DNA of 64,000 nt from Cryptomeria japonica (lineage: Eukaryota > Streptophyta > Pinopsida > Cupressales > Cupressaceae). This document shows positions 10,918-21,874 of this stretch, one piece after another. The position numbers were made by a program, and so were the translations under genes. Numbering within the stretch: the first letter of the stretch is position 1; each line of letters starts with the position of its first letter. The notes under the pieces are model-generated. The model had not been told where the DNA came from. It worked only from the letters and a program-made list of their open reading frames with translations, and made no database searches. The DNA lies in assembly GCF_030272615.1 (NCBI RefSeq), contig NC_081409.1:242057832-242121831 (forward strand). The letters run 5' to 3'.

Positions 10918-12042
10918 GTCAGCCTTTCGACTGACCCGATGTTACTAGCCTTGAGCAGTGGTAGACACCCAGCTGTGGTAGAAATGGGTATCCGTGGGAC
11001 TATTCTGAAGGACACCATTGTGGATGGTGGATCTGGGGTGAATGTACTACCAGAAAAAACATGGAAGCGACTGGGGAAGCCCACCCTGTGGCCACCCACA
11101 TTCAACCTGGTGGGAGCGGACCAACACGGCATTAAGCCACTTGGCCTGTTGATGGCCCAACAAGTGACAATTGGTATGCAACCATTCTTGTTAGATTTCG
11201 TGGTTATTCCCTCGAAGAAGAAAGGCTATGACGCCATCCTGGGGAGAGCGTGGTTGATCAATGCGAGGGTAAACCACAACTGGAAGAAAAATACACTTTA
11301 CATGGAGAAGGGAGGGCGGAAATATACCATTGACCTACATACCCAAGATGTCAGCGAAGAGCTCGCCTCTTCAGACTCGGACTCAGAGGACTCTAATAAA
11401 GGGGAAGGGGGTCCCAATGAAAGCAAGGGCAAGAACGCAATGGAGCCGAACAGTGAAGGGGTGCTCGAATTGGAGGGATGTTCTGAAGAGGAGGTATGCT
11501 CACTTAACGGGCTCTTCCACTGGCAAATGGAGGATTATGAAATGTTCCAAAGCTACAGGCTTGAAGTAGAGGAACCAGAGCAACCAACAGAGGTGTACCT
11601 ACCGGAATACAAAGAATATTGGAAGGGAGATGCCCCAAACCCTAGCGACGTAGATAATCCGAAGAGTGTTGGCCACGATTGGAACCCTGTATGGAAGACC
11701 GCAGTCTTCAAAATCTTTATTATCCTTCTTCTTATGTACGGGAAGGAGACCGTGGTCCCTGTAGAATTTGTGGTTCAAGGTCTTCCGATGGCCATTGAAA
11801 ATAGACTTGCCACCAACGGGTACAAATTGAAACCCTACCACGTGAAGCGCGCAGGGGACCTGAGAGGCCGGATGGACACTCGAGAGCCCAGAGGGGGACC
11901 AGAGAGGATGGAGGGGGACTCAAGAGGCCAGGCAGGCGACTCAAGAGGCACAGGACCACAACAGGAGACTTTTGGGCGAGGAAAACCGAGAAGGATGAAG
12001 AGCGATCCCAGAGACAGAGGACTCGAGCCGAAGACTCTCTAG
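10918..12042 (+). pseudogene. Gypsy-B protease fused to integrase C-terminal remnant
   Basis: The open frame has a retropepsin-like domain: ILKDTIVDGGSGVNVLPEKT (active site D-G-G-S-G) and KKKGYDAILGRAWLINARV (second signature) at about 11010-11290. An acidic region (SSDSDSEDSNKGEGG) follows. At about 11735 the frame enters LLMYGKETVVPVEFVVQGLP, the motif that follows the DDE core in plant Gypsy integrases. The whole RT, RNase H and integrase core is missing; the junction, about 11640-11735, keeps frame. The last 60 residues are Arg/Gly/Asp-rich (REPRGGPERMEGDSRGQAG). The protease may be functional; the integrase remnant cannot be. Confidence 0.85.
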
Positions 12043-12049
12043 ACAACTT

Positions 12050-12640
12050 AAAAAAAAAAATATTGTGAAAAAAAACACCACCGTACGGGGCCGTACGACA
12101 GATGACCGTACGGTTGGAAGAAAGAAAGAAAAACGTACGACAGGCGACCGTACGATAAAAAATTTATTTAAAAAAAAAGTTTGAAAAAAATCGCACGGTC
12201 GTACGACAACGACCGTATGGTAAAAAAGAAAAAAGAAAAAAAAAGGGAAAATGGCCACCGTACGGTGGGACCAAGGTGACACCACCGTGCAGTGGACGGT
12301 GACACCACCGTGCGGTGGCACCACCGACGGTGGCACCATCGTTTGGCGGTCGCACCGTGCGGTGGGAGCCACCGAAGGTTGTTGCCGCGACATGAATCAA
12401 TCGCACACCCAACATAAACCCCTGCATAGCCGCACACAAAGCGCAGCCGCTCCGTCGTCATGGTCCGCCGTACGGTGGAGGGGTGTAGGCTGCACGGGAA
12501 GGTGGCTGCATAATTGGGAAGGTGGCCGCACAATTGGAGGTGCCAGTGCTGTTGTTGACCGTATAGGGAGGTTGTATGGCCGGGGTGCCATTGGGGACAT
12601 TTCAGTGCCTAAAAAACAAAAAACGATGACGACGGATTGA
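12050..12640 (+). repeat. Palindromic CCGTACGG / ACCGTGCGGTGG-rich stretch in Gypsy-B
   Basis: Non-coding GC-rich blocks alternate with A-rich runs. CGTACG-type self-complementary words recur at about 12083-12260 (GTACGGGGCCGTACGAC, GACCGTACGG, CGTACGAC, GACCGTATGG). Then come repeated CACCGTGC/GGTGGCACCA units at about 12290-12370. The frames predicted across it on both strands are compositional shadows. Confidence 0.7.
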
Positions 12641-13138
12641 AAAATGATTCGATGACATCTAGAGCCTAGACACTGAAAATATTGGAGTGTAGAAGAAGGG
12701 TTTTGACATCATAAAATATCACAGAAATGATGCGTGCCATGGACTTTCGTGGGGTTTTGAAGGTTGTAAATTGGTGTTGGCGGTGGGGGCGCTGCCCCTC
12801 GACCCCGCCCTGTATTGCGACAGGGAGCGCACCTAGGGCGCTGCCCCTCAACCCCGCTGGGGGTGCCCCCAGACCCCCAGTTTATTTTTGAGCTACAAAA
12901 TACCATGGGAAGTGTTGTGGTTGTCCGTACTATGAGAAAGAAGCCTGCAGCTAAGCATTGGCGGGGAAGCCATAAGCCATAGAGGGAGACGGATTTGGAG
13001 GTTGGGAACAAACAGAGTTTGAGGGAAGGCATTGCAGGTCCGCGCAGTTGTATAACACTAGGGAGTTATTCAGTTCAGTTTTTGGCCTTTGGGGAGTGTG
13101 ATGGAGGATTTGAGGTGTCTCCTAGCATTTGTGCCAGT
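12641..13138 (+). other. Gypsy-B 3' non-coding region with duplicated GC-rich block
   Basis: No gene recognised. The block GGGCGCTGCCCCTC is present twice (about 12787 and 12836), with further GCCCCCAGACCCCC sequence after it. Otherwise featureless. Confidence 0.5.
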
Positions 13139-13492
13139 GGATTGTGGCCACCTCCAGGCAGGATAGGTATGCTTTGAGGAACTCGGAGTATGTCTCGGCT
13201 GGACGTGAGGTTGCCTTGGTGGATGCACAGAGGGCTCGGGAGGAGCTGACCACCAAGTTGGAGGCAATAGTTGTGTGAGACTTAGTTCAGCGTACCCAGG
13301 AGTTGGATGCCAGGAGAGCAGCACGGGTGGCTATCGAGGACAAATTGGCTAGGGAGACAGTATCATTTGAGTAGCAGTTGGTGGAAGCTGAGACTGAAAA
13401 ACATGTTTTGCAGACAAGTTTGGGTTAGGCACAGGAGGACTGTGATGGCAAAGGAAGCACTATTAGTGAAATCCGCACTTGAGCATCGGATG
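13139..13492 (+). pseudogene. Degenerate coiled-coil extra ORF in Gypsy-B
   Basis: In the frame GAT AGG TAT GCT (from about 13162) the translation is strongly heptad-like: REVALVDAQRAREELTTKLE, then RTQELDARRAARVAIEDKLA, then QLVEAETEKHVLQTSL. It is broken by four in-frame stops (TGA, TAG, TAG, TGA) but by no frameshift. Composition is Ala/Glu/Leu/Arg-rich, as in long two-stranded coiled coils. It lies between the integrase remnant and the polypurine tract, where plant Gypsy elements often carry extra or captured ORFs. No family recognised. Confidence 0.55.
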
Positions 13493-13614
13493 GTAGCAGA
13501 AAAGGGTTTTCAGGCGAGGACACAACAAGTGTATAAGATCTGGGCCCGACTGTCGCCAGTAGTTTCTGCCGTTCATCTCTATTTTGTATTAAGTCGTCGG
13601 AGTCGACTTCTTTT

Positions 13615-13628
13615 CTTGGGGGGGATGA
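13615..13628 (+). other. Gypsy-B polypurine tract
   Basis: The run ending GGGGGGGATGA directly precedes the 3' LTR start TGTTGACGGG, the expected place for the plus-strand primer. Confidence 0.8.
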
Positions 13629-13946
13629 TGTTGACGGGAATAATCATTATGTTATGTTGTTATATTATGTTTATGTTGTCGTCGGTAATAATGAGTTACG
13701 ACGGTCAGTTAGTTGGCCGACGGGTAGGTAGTTGGAGTCGCGACGGTTGTGTCGCACCCCTTCGGGTATTATATATTGTGTACCTTTTCTTAGAAAGGAT
13801 CATGTTAGTCGTGTCAGATATAATGTTATAAGCACTTGATGTACATGGACTGTTGAATTAATATAGAGACTAGTTATTTAATGTATTTCCATTATGTTCT
13901 ATGCATTTACTTTCTGCATTTAACCGTTTACCCGAGAGGGCAAACA
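13629..13946 (+). repeat. Gypsy-B 3' LTR
   Basis: 318 bp, the same length as the 5' LTR with five transitions. The target duplication copy cattt follows at 13947-13951. A TATA-like TATTATATA lies at 13767-13775. Confidence 0.95.
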
Positions 13947-14444
13947 CATTTCCCAATGGACTAGTATTGTTTCTCGGCTACTGCCACCTGCGAATTAGCA
14001 TCGTTAAATAAAATGATAGATAATCCTTTTTGAATCATTCTACAAAAAGAAAAATGAAACCCTAATTTTTATCCAAATATTTTTGAGTCATTCATCTAAA
14101 TATTTATGGGTCAAGCATTTAGTAGTGTCCACTGCCACAAGAAAAACAACGATGTCCTTTAACCTATATTTTTTATTATTCAGGGCATCAATCATATCCG
14201 AATTAGGGGTGATAGAAAGGCTAGATAGAGAAAGGTTATTTTGCTTACCACCTCCTCCTCCCACGTCGCCATTACCTTCGTACATAGCATAAACCCTAAC
14301 ATCATTTTTTTCAAAACCAGGAATAGAGAATGGATAATTAACAAGCTTTATCTTAAACGACTTAGAGCCAGTTGTAGAGGTGACATCTATATTAATGACA
14401 CGATGACCCGAAACAAATGCTACATCATTTGGATCCCCATCCAT
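13947..14444 (-). pseudogene. LINE-A ORF1, upstream part
   Basis: Minus-strand translation just outside Gypsy-B reads QKGLSIILFNDANSQVAVAE and then SIGK, which continues across the insertion as YFRALKWSPK at 7870. Together they form the start of the ORF1 DUF4283-like domain, with a 1-nt frame slip near the target site. Further upstream is an open frame 14444-14088 (MDGDPNDVAFVSGHRVINID..., 118 residues, with a Gly-rich patch). It may be the ORF1 N-terminus but matches nothing I recognise. Confidence is good for 13947-14060 and low for the rest. Confidence 0.55.
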
Positions 14445-16767
14445 CCCGACGCATTAAACATTCAAAGCACATTAACTAAAAAGTTAGAACACAAGTACAA
14501 TACGACATTAAAACCACAAAAAAATCAAGAAGGCGAGAGGTGGCTTACCTACGTGGAGGTCATATGCCCTCCTCCACGACCTAGCTTAGAAGACCCCTCC
14601 ACCAAGGCACACATCCTAGGTTCACACGTCCAAAGTTGCAAAGCCTCCAATTGCTTGATAGAATAAATAAATAAATAGTCCTCGACCCTTAAAAAAAATA
14701 TAGCATAATATATAAAGAGCTGGTACAAAAATGACCATATGGTCTTGAAGGACAAAGCCACAATACCAAGTATACAAAACATGTAAAATATCAATATCAA
14801 TTTGTCAAACTTGAATATCACGATAGATATTTATTGTTTAATATTAAAATTATACACTTAATAATCAATGCCATACTTTAACAAATACAAAATTTCAATT
14901 GTAATTTGCTATCAAACAAAAAAATTGAAAATGGGCCAAAGTAATTAGATAAGAAGAGTTAAGGAGGCTATAACCAAAGCCTTTGATTAGGAACAACTAC
15001 TATTGGTTTTGTTGCAAAATATTCATGATTGATGGTTTTTGAGCTTGTAGACTTGCATTCCCCATTTCTTGTTCGCCTAATACTTTCTCTACAAACCTTA
15101 GTGCCACGAGACTATCAAAGAGAAAATGGCTTTCAATCTAGGGTTTGACATAGGCTTTGAAAGAATGCCTTTGACAAGCCATTGCAATAAACAAATGCTA
15201 ATAAATTGAAAGGAAAAATGGCTAGATCAAACCCAGGTGCAAAAGTGATAGTAAATGTCGCAACGACAAAAAATAAAACAATACACCACACATCTTAAAA
15301 TAATACATCTCACATGCTCTCTAGCATAACAACTTGGATTGAAACCTCTATGGAATTCCATAAAAAAAATGGTAAAATTTGCTAAAAAATGATGATGAGG
15401 AATTCAATAGGTTGAATGCCCCTCTAAAGGTAGCCAAAATATTCTATGCCCTTTTGTGGATGGGAGGCTTGAAGCAGGATAGATGGGGGCACTCTAACAA
15501 TGGACAAGCCACAACAGACAAAAGTATAGACAACAACTACTAATCAAGCCCTTAAGTGACGCAAATAAATATACGACTTGCCATCTCTGTGACAACCTCT
15601 TGAGAGAAGCTACAACATTATGTGAATGTCTTCTTGCCCGTAATTTTAATGAAGCCCAGAGGGATTGCAAATAGATACTTTGCAAGTAAATGTCACTACT
15701 TTGATATTCCAAACAAAGAATTATTGATAATATGCCTACTAGGGAGATTTCAACATTGGTTATTAGCAATCAAACATTTCAAAATTAGGTAATCTCTAAG
15801 ACACAAAGATCTATGAGCGTCTTTCAACAAGGATGGATGAGGCCAAAAGATATCAAAACAACTTCGAAAACCTTGCAACAAAGAGCCCAAATATGCCATG
15901 AACCATATGATAACTTGCATTGAGAAATCTCTACAGAAGTTCATTGAATATGTCCCTGAAACCACCAAGAATGTAGAGAAGTAGACAATGGACAAGCAAA
16001 GCTAAGTTCATAGCACATGGTACTAATCGAAAGGTTGGAGAGAAATATGCATTAAGTATACATTCAATGACATTAGACATCTTAACATAAGCATTCCATA
16101 CAATTACCACTTCATAGATTTTTAAAGATTTATCTCCATTGTGCACTGTAATCCCAACACTTAGTCACCTACAGTCTATTAGAATTCGTATTTAAAATGC
16201 ACGAGCCAATAAGACCTATCATAATTTGTATTCAACAAAAAAATATTTGCCTCTATTTATCTCTGTCACCTCCACTAAAAATAATCAAATTTCCTTTAAA
16301 TGTAGATAAAAATAAATTATATAATTACACAAGCCAATATAAAAACATAAATTCTAATGTTCTAATTATATAAAACATGTTATTAAATTTTAACTACAAA
16401 TACAAAAAGCATATTTAAATTATCCTATATGATTGACCAGTGAAAAAATAAACTGCCTATTAAATAAATATAAAAGTATCATTTAAACAAAATAAAGTAA
16501 ACTTTTTAATCAAAATCCATCTAATTTCTATTTAAATAATCTATTAAAAAAAAACTTACATTTTTTTAATCTGTGTATTATATTTTTCTAATTAATAGGT
16601 TATGGCACTCTTTAATCCCGCGGACTTTTTAATCTCATTATTAATATATTCATTAATTTTCGTATGTGACATACAGTGTCTACTAGGCTAATATGGCTAA
16701 TATTTTGACACATGTGGCCAGGTATTTTATGCATCAATTAGCATAATGAAGCAGGGTTTGAGAAATG
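14445..16767. other. AT-rich intergenic stretch, no gene recognised
   Basis: Short frames on both strands (for example 15494-16146 minus) show no known motif and no convincing codon structure. 16200-16640 is very AT-rich. Unidentified old TE remnants are possible. Confidence 0.5.
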
Positions 16768-16785
16768 CTTTCTCTCTTTCCCTCT
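16768..16785 (+). promoter_or_regulatory. Pyrimidine-rich patch upstream of the HIG1 gene
   Basis: CTTTCTCTCTTTCCCTCT lies about 150 bp before the start codon. Such Y-patches are common near plant transcription starts. No convincing TATA box was placed, so the start site is a guess. Confidence 0.35.
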
Positions 16786-16932
16786 AACCGGGTCACCAAA
16801 TTCAAAACCCTCAGAGATTAATTTCATTTCCTTATTACAGCAACCTGCAAATTTTGTTTGTGTAATTGACTTTAACCGTAAAGGCGTTGTTTCTGACCAT
16901 CAAATTTGGGGCATCGTTTTGTTATTATTATA

Positions 16933-19900
16933 ATGGGATCGGGAGACACAGATACGACTCAACTGGATGAGCTTTTCATGCCCGAAAAGAGTATGAAAAA
17001 CCCTCTCGTTCCACTCGGTATGTTCCTCTTGCACTACTTTTTATCCAGATTTTAGATATGAAATAAAATATAGATATAAAATTAAAGAACTTAGTATCAG
17101 AATTGTTGCAATTTTTTACAGTGTATTAATTAGTCAGAAATTTTGATCTGGTTACTATAGGACTTTGAGCTATGATTTTCTGCTTCATGGATAAGGTCAG
17201 AACATAGTACAAATAGTTTAAGTAAGAATAACATACGAGAAAGGTCTTTTTTCTCTTTTGGTCTTTGTTCGGTATGTTTTAATCTCTGGGATGAGTTTGC
17301 ATCACATTATTAAGATTCATAAACACGGATTATGCTCAATTTATGCCCTTTTTTTTTTTTTAAAACATTTGTAGATATGGGTTGTGCCCAGTTATATGCC
17401 ATTTTTGTTATTTGTAAGATTTGTAAACATGGGTCAAGCTCAATTGTATTCCATTGTTGGTACTTTAATATTTGTAAATAATAGTCATTCTCAATTATAT
17501 GCGATTGTTGCTATTTTTAAGATTTGTAAGCAGAACTCATGCCCAATTATACGCCACTGTTATCCCTTTAAAGATTTATGGCATGCGTATTAGACGTATG
17601 CCTTATTGTGGTGAGCAGGTATTAACCATGGTTATAATATTATTCCGTTGACATTAAACTATAACACCTTGGACATGAGAAAGTTCTAATTATAAAGGCA
17701 AGGCAAGTCATAAAGTTATACCATCCCTGTGTCCTCAACATCATTACTGAGAAATTTGAGTTACTTATAGATGTACCTGTTTTACATTTCTATGTTTCCC
17801 CCTGTCATTCAATGGAGACTTTGCAGAGGGGAAGGGGAGGATTTTTTTGCAATTGTGGTATAGTTTATTGTTTCAAGCAACATGAATAGCATGGCATTGT
17901 GCTTGTGGAACCTTTCTGTAGTATATAAAACCTTAAATGAAGAAAGAAAGAAAATATGTTTAATAACTTAATAGGTCATGAGAGTCAAAAGAACATCGAT
18001 TTATAAGAGTGGTTACAATGATCAGTTCTAGGGTATTGGGAGTCGGGACCTTAGGTTGTGAAACTTAGTAACTACTAATAGTTAAAGAAAATGAAACAAA
18101 GTAGGATAGTGTCAGGGAGAAGTGGTTAAACCCAAGACTGTCAGACCTAAATACAGGCAAAAGTAGCTATGTGAGGGAAGGATCAGAAATGGGCACAGTG
18201 TTGAATGAATATCATTATAAGAGACAGAGAATTGCCACTCTTTTTTAGCGATGCCTGGGCCAGAGGAATCAACATCATTGTCAATTACTGTGAAAGGGCC
18301 ATGAAATTAGAAATGCTTACAGGATTCAATTTAAAGCTACATAATCAACATCATTGTCAATTACTGTGAAAGAACCATGGAATAAAAAATGCTTACATAA
18401 TTCAGTTTAAAGCTGTAGAACCATAGGAAAATCAAATGAAAAAGAAGATCTACTTCTCCATATGTATCATACAAGTTTCCTCTCATCAGATGTCATCAAT
18501 ATTCTATAGATGGGTGGCATGCCAAGAAGCCTTGGCAATGCACTTTCTTTCTTCTTGCTTGTGATGTAGATGGATGGGCAAGACTGGCTTCATTTTCTCC
18601 CAAGCTTGGGTCACGAGTTCAAAGCTAAAAAAGTACAAAATATAAACAATATAGACAAAATATGTGTGATAGCACCATAGAAACAAGACTCGGACTCAGC
18701 GCGGACTCAATGAGGGTAACTCGACTTAGTATTTGGGACTCGGCAAAAAGACTCAGCACAAACTCGGCAAGTGAAAAGTTCAAGAAATTTAGAGATTTTT
18801 AAGGATTTAAAACTTTTTTAATGCACCCTTTATTAAATAAACCTTAAAGACACAATAACATCATCAAGTAGAAGCTAATTTGATCACATACACAAGTATA
18901 CATCGATCACATAATTATAAACGCAAATTATAGTTGAAGGAAATAGCACACTTAGATATTTAAATATTGTCAAATGTATACAAAACTCATGGAATATGAA
19001 ATCCATGACATCAAATGTTGCAAACAAATAGCAAAACATTAACTAGAATTCTATGGCTCAAAGGAGCCTGCATCCCTGTAGAACACAATTCTTCTACTGA
19101 GAGCAGGGGGTGGGGAGGGGGGTGAATTAGTAGAAGAGATTAGATTCAGATTTTTAATCAATTAAAGCTTTTGATGAATCTTAGCAAAACTTGAAACTGA
19201 AACTGAAAGGAATGCATCCACACAATGAAGCAAACACACAAGAAAATATGTGGAAAATCCAGAATGGGAAAAACCATGGTGGGAAAAGCTGTTAGTGTTA
19301 ATTTCAAGCAATCAGATGTTAATCTAACCAATTAATTATAATCAGACTGTGAATAAATAGTAACAGTAATAAAACACAAGACACAAGATGCCAATACCCT
19401 GGGAAAACCTCCCTCTTGGAGGTGAAAAACCCAGCCTTAAATATGATATGTATTATCTAAATTGTAGGCAATTACAATATAGCAAACTTATCTCAGATTG
19501 CTGTCCAAACAGCAAGTTGACAAGGTAATGAAGGATGCAGCCCTAATCAACAGTAGATGACCAAAGGAGAGGATCAGCAGCAGATGACAACAATAGGCTG
19601 GAGCAGAATTGCAGAAGATCTTGACAACTTCGCCCAACAATATCCTTGACTGAATTCGCACAAGTGAAGAGTTCGCTAAAATGTAGGAGAGCAGATTGCA
19701 TTTGCTAAGAATGATTGTGTAAATGACTTCATCTTCAAGTGGATTATATACCATCCTTTTTGGCGCTAAACATCCTCAAGTCGGCTTGCAAGATAAATAA
19801 TTAATATTATACATTTTCCCACGTTAGGTATTGGGTCCAGCTCAATAGCCACCACGTTACAATTGAGCCCAGCCTAAAACATAGTTAATTGTTACATTTG

Positions 19901-21835
19901 GGTCTACCCTATTTACAAGTTATATTCAGTATAGGACCACAAGTTACATGTGTTTGGGCCCAGCCCTAAGTTGAATTTACATAATAGATAATATATGTGT
20001 ATTTTAATTGTCATGACAACATTAAAATACAATAGATAGGTATCCGAGCTAGCTACTATTTCAACAGTTAGGATCTACTGTCCTAATCCAGCCTCACAAA
20101 GCATTAACGTATACAAGTTTTAAGGGCACCAACCCTCACCAATCTACTTGCTTGAGAGCACCAACTCTTACAATCACAATCTTCTCAATCTGAGCACCAA
20201 CTCAGAATCCTTGTGGCACCAACCGAAAGGATATTACAAAAGTTTGTTAGTACTGATTTGTAACATTACATTTTACAATTACAACTTTGAAGATATATAA
20301 GCCAAATGTTATTCACTGAATATCATTACCCTTCAGATCTGTTTTATACATTACCACGGTAATAATCTGCAAATAACTATTCACAAACTTAGTATTATTG
20401 ACAACCTTCAAATGGCCTTCTCATACAATTTCAAGGCAAATTTATCAAAAGAGATATACACTGTTTTATGTAACCGCTTTTGTTCTTCTTTTAATCTGAT
20501 TTAATTCATAAAGCATTTGTTTCAATCTTCAAAACAAAATGATAGACTCACAGCACCTTATTCTTTTTATATTGCATACTCATTGCAGTCCCAAGTGATT
20601 AGCAATCTTCTTGATGATGAATTTCAATGTCTTCTTTTATCTATTTCATCACACTTAGAGCGATCTCTGAACTCATGCCTCTTCCCTCATATCCGTGGTC
20701 TCTTCAAAAAACCAATTTTTACTGCTGCTCCCTTAAAAAACCAATGCCCAACCAGTTGATATCTTTAAATTAGTTTGAAAACAGTTTGCAACTGTCCCAA
20801 GCAGTTATGTCAACCCATCAAACCACTCACTTTAACATTCTTTGCACAAAACAATGTAATTCGTTCTTTCCTTCATTGAACTTCCAACAGGTTTAAAACA
20901 GTTTACAACTAAATTCAGTTGTAACTAAATCATACCTGCCATATGATAAAGTAGACTTGTAATAAATTAATTGCTGATTAATATAACAATGAATTGGGTA
21001 GACATCTCTATATTTGGATTGGGAATAATTTATGAATTCTAACAAACATAGATCTCTAAGGAAGTGTGAAGGCAACAACACTTCAACATTGGAATATATG
21101 ATGACTGAAACGTGCCAAATATGAACATTACCAGATCAATCATGATCAGATATAGGCATATAAATCTGAGGTATTCAGTCATTTTGTACAGTTCTCTATA
21201 TTCATTCATGCATATTAATCTGATATCATGAATTCTGATGAACATTTTCATATCTCTTTTTGACAGATTGCTGAATATCTGTTTGACATCAATGACAAAT
21301 CAAACCATTCTAACAATCCCTCCTACGAAGACATCTAAAGTAGGTCTCACTAACTATTGGGGGTTTGGGAGTGGAGATGCTAATGGGTTTGAGGGGCAGC
21401 AATGATAAATTGCACAAGGTGTTAGATGTAAGAAAAAACCCAATGATAGAAGGGTTGCGGGGAAATGCACTTGCGTTTTCCCGTGGGCCAACTTGGGGGT
21501 TTGGGGAAAAAAAAATTTAGAGAAAAAGAGAAAAGAGAGTGAAGAGAGCAAATTGATGCTTTTAGGGACATAGTAGGGTTTTTGGATGCAATTTTTTTTT
21601 TGAAAAAAACATCAAAAAATGTTTGTTTTTGTTATTTTTTGACATTAAAAAAAATAATTGATTTTGGTTGAGTCCAAGCATTAGGACTCGTTGGGTCCAA
21701 GTTGAGTCTGTGAGTCTTGGGTCTCGGCGAGTCTCACTCTGAACTTAGACAAGCTCGAGTCCAGGCCCCTAGGATTCACCTAGGGTCACCTAGCTCGGGA
21801 CTCACTGAGTCCAGGTGAGTCCTGGCGAGTCTCGG

Positions 21836-21874
<39 letters not shown>

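Larger units (their letters stand above)
7876..13946 (+). mobile_element. Gypsy-B: complete but internally deleted Ty3/Gypsy element
   Basis: Two 318-bp LTRs (7876-8193, 13629-13946), a tRNA-Asp-type PBS and a G-rich polypurine tract bound a 6,071-bp insertion. The 5 bases on both sides are cattt (7871-7875, 13947-13951). The LTRs differ at five positions, all transitions, so the insertion is fairly recent. The body has gag, zinc knuckles, protease and the last part of integrase, but no RT, RNase H or DDE core, so it could only have moved with proteins supplied in trans. It is GC-richer than its surroundings and is inserted in LINE-A ORF1. Confidence 0.95.

Noticed and set aside
12164-12640. 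Overlapping frames on both strands rich in Arg, His and Thr
   Set aside because: They fall in the palindromic CGTACG/CACCGTGC block and look purely compositional.
15494-16146. Three overlapping minus-strand frames with some Leu/Cys-rich sequence, considered as a PPR fragment
   Set aside because: No 35-residue periodicity or PPR consensus could be supported.
17384-17593. 69-residue plus-strand frame in the HIG1 intron
   Set aside because: It lies entirely in a 52-bp minisatellite and its translation simply repeats.
18668-18675. 8-bp target duplication for the intron hAT-like element
   Set aside because: The left flank gatagcac does not match the right flank, which is a TA microsatellite; left unclaimed.
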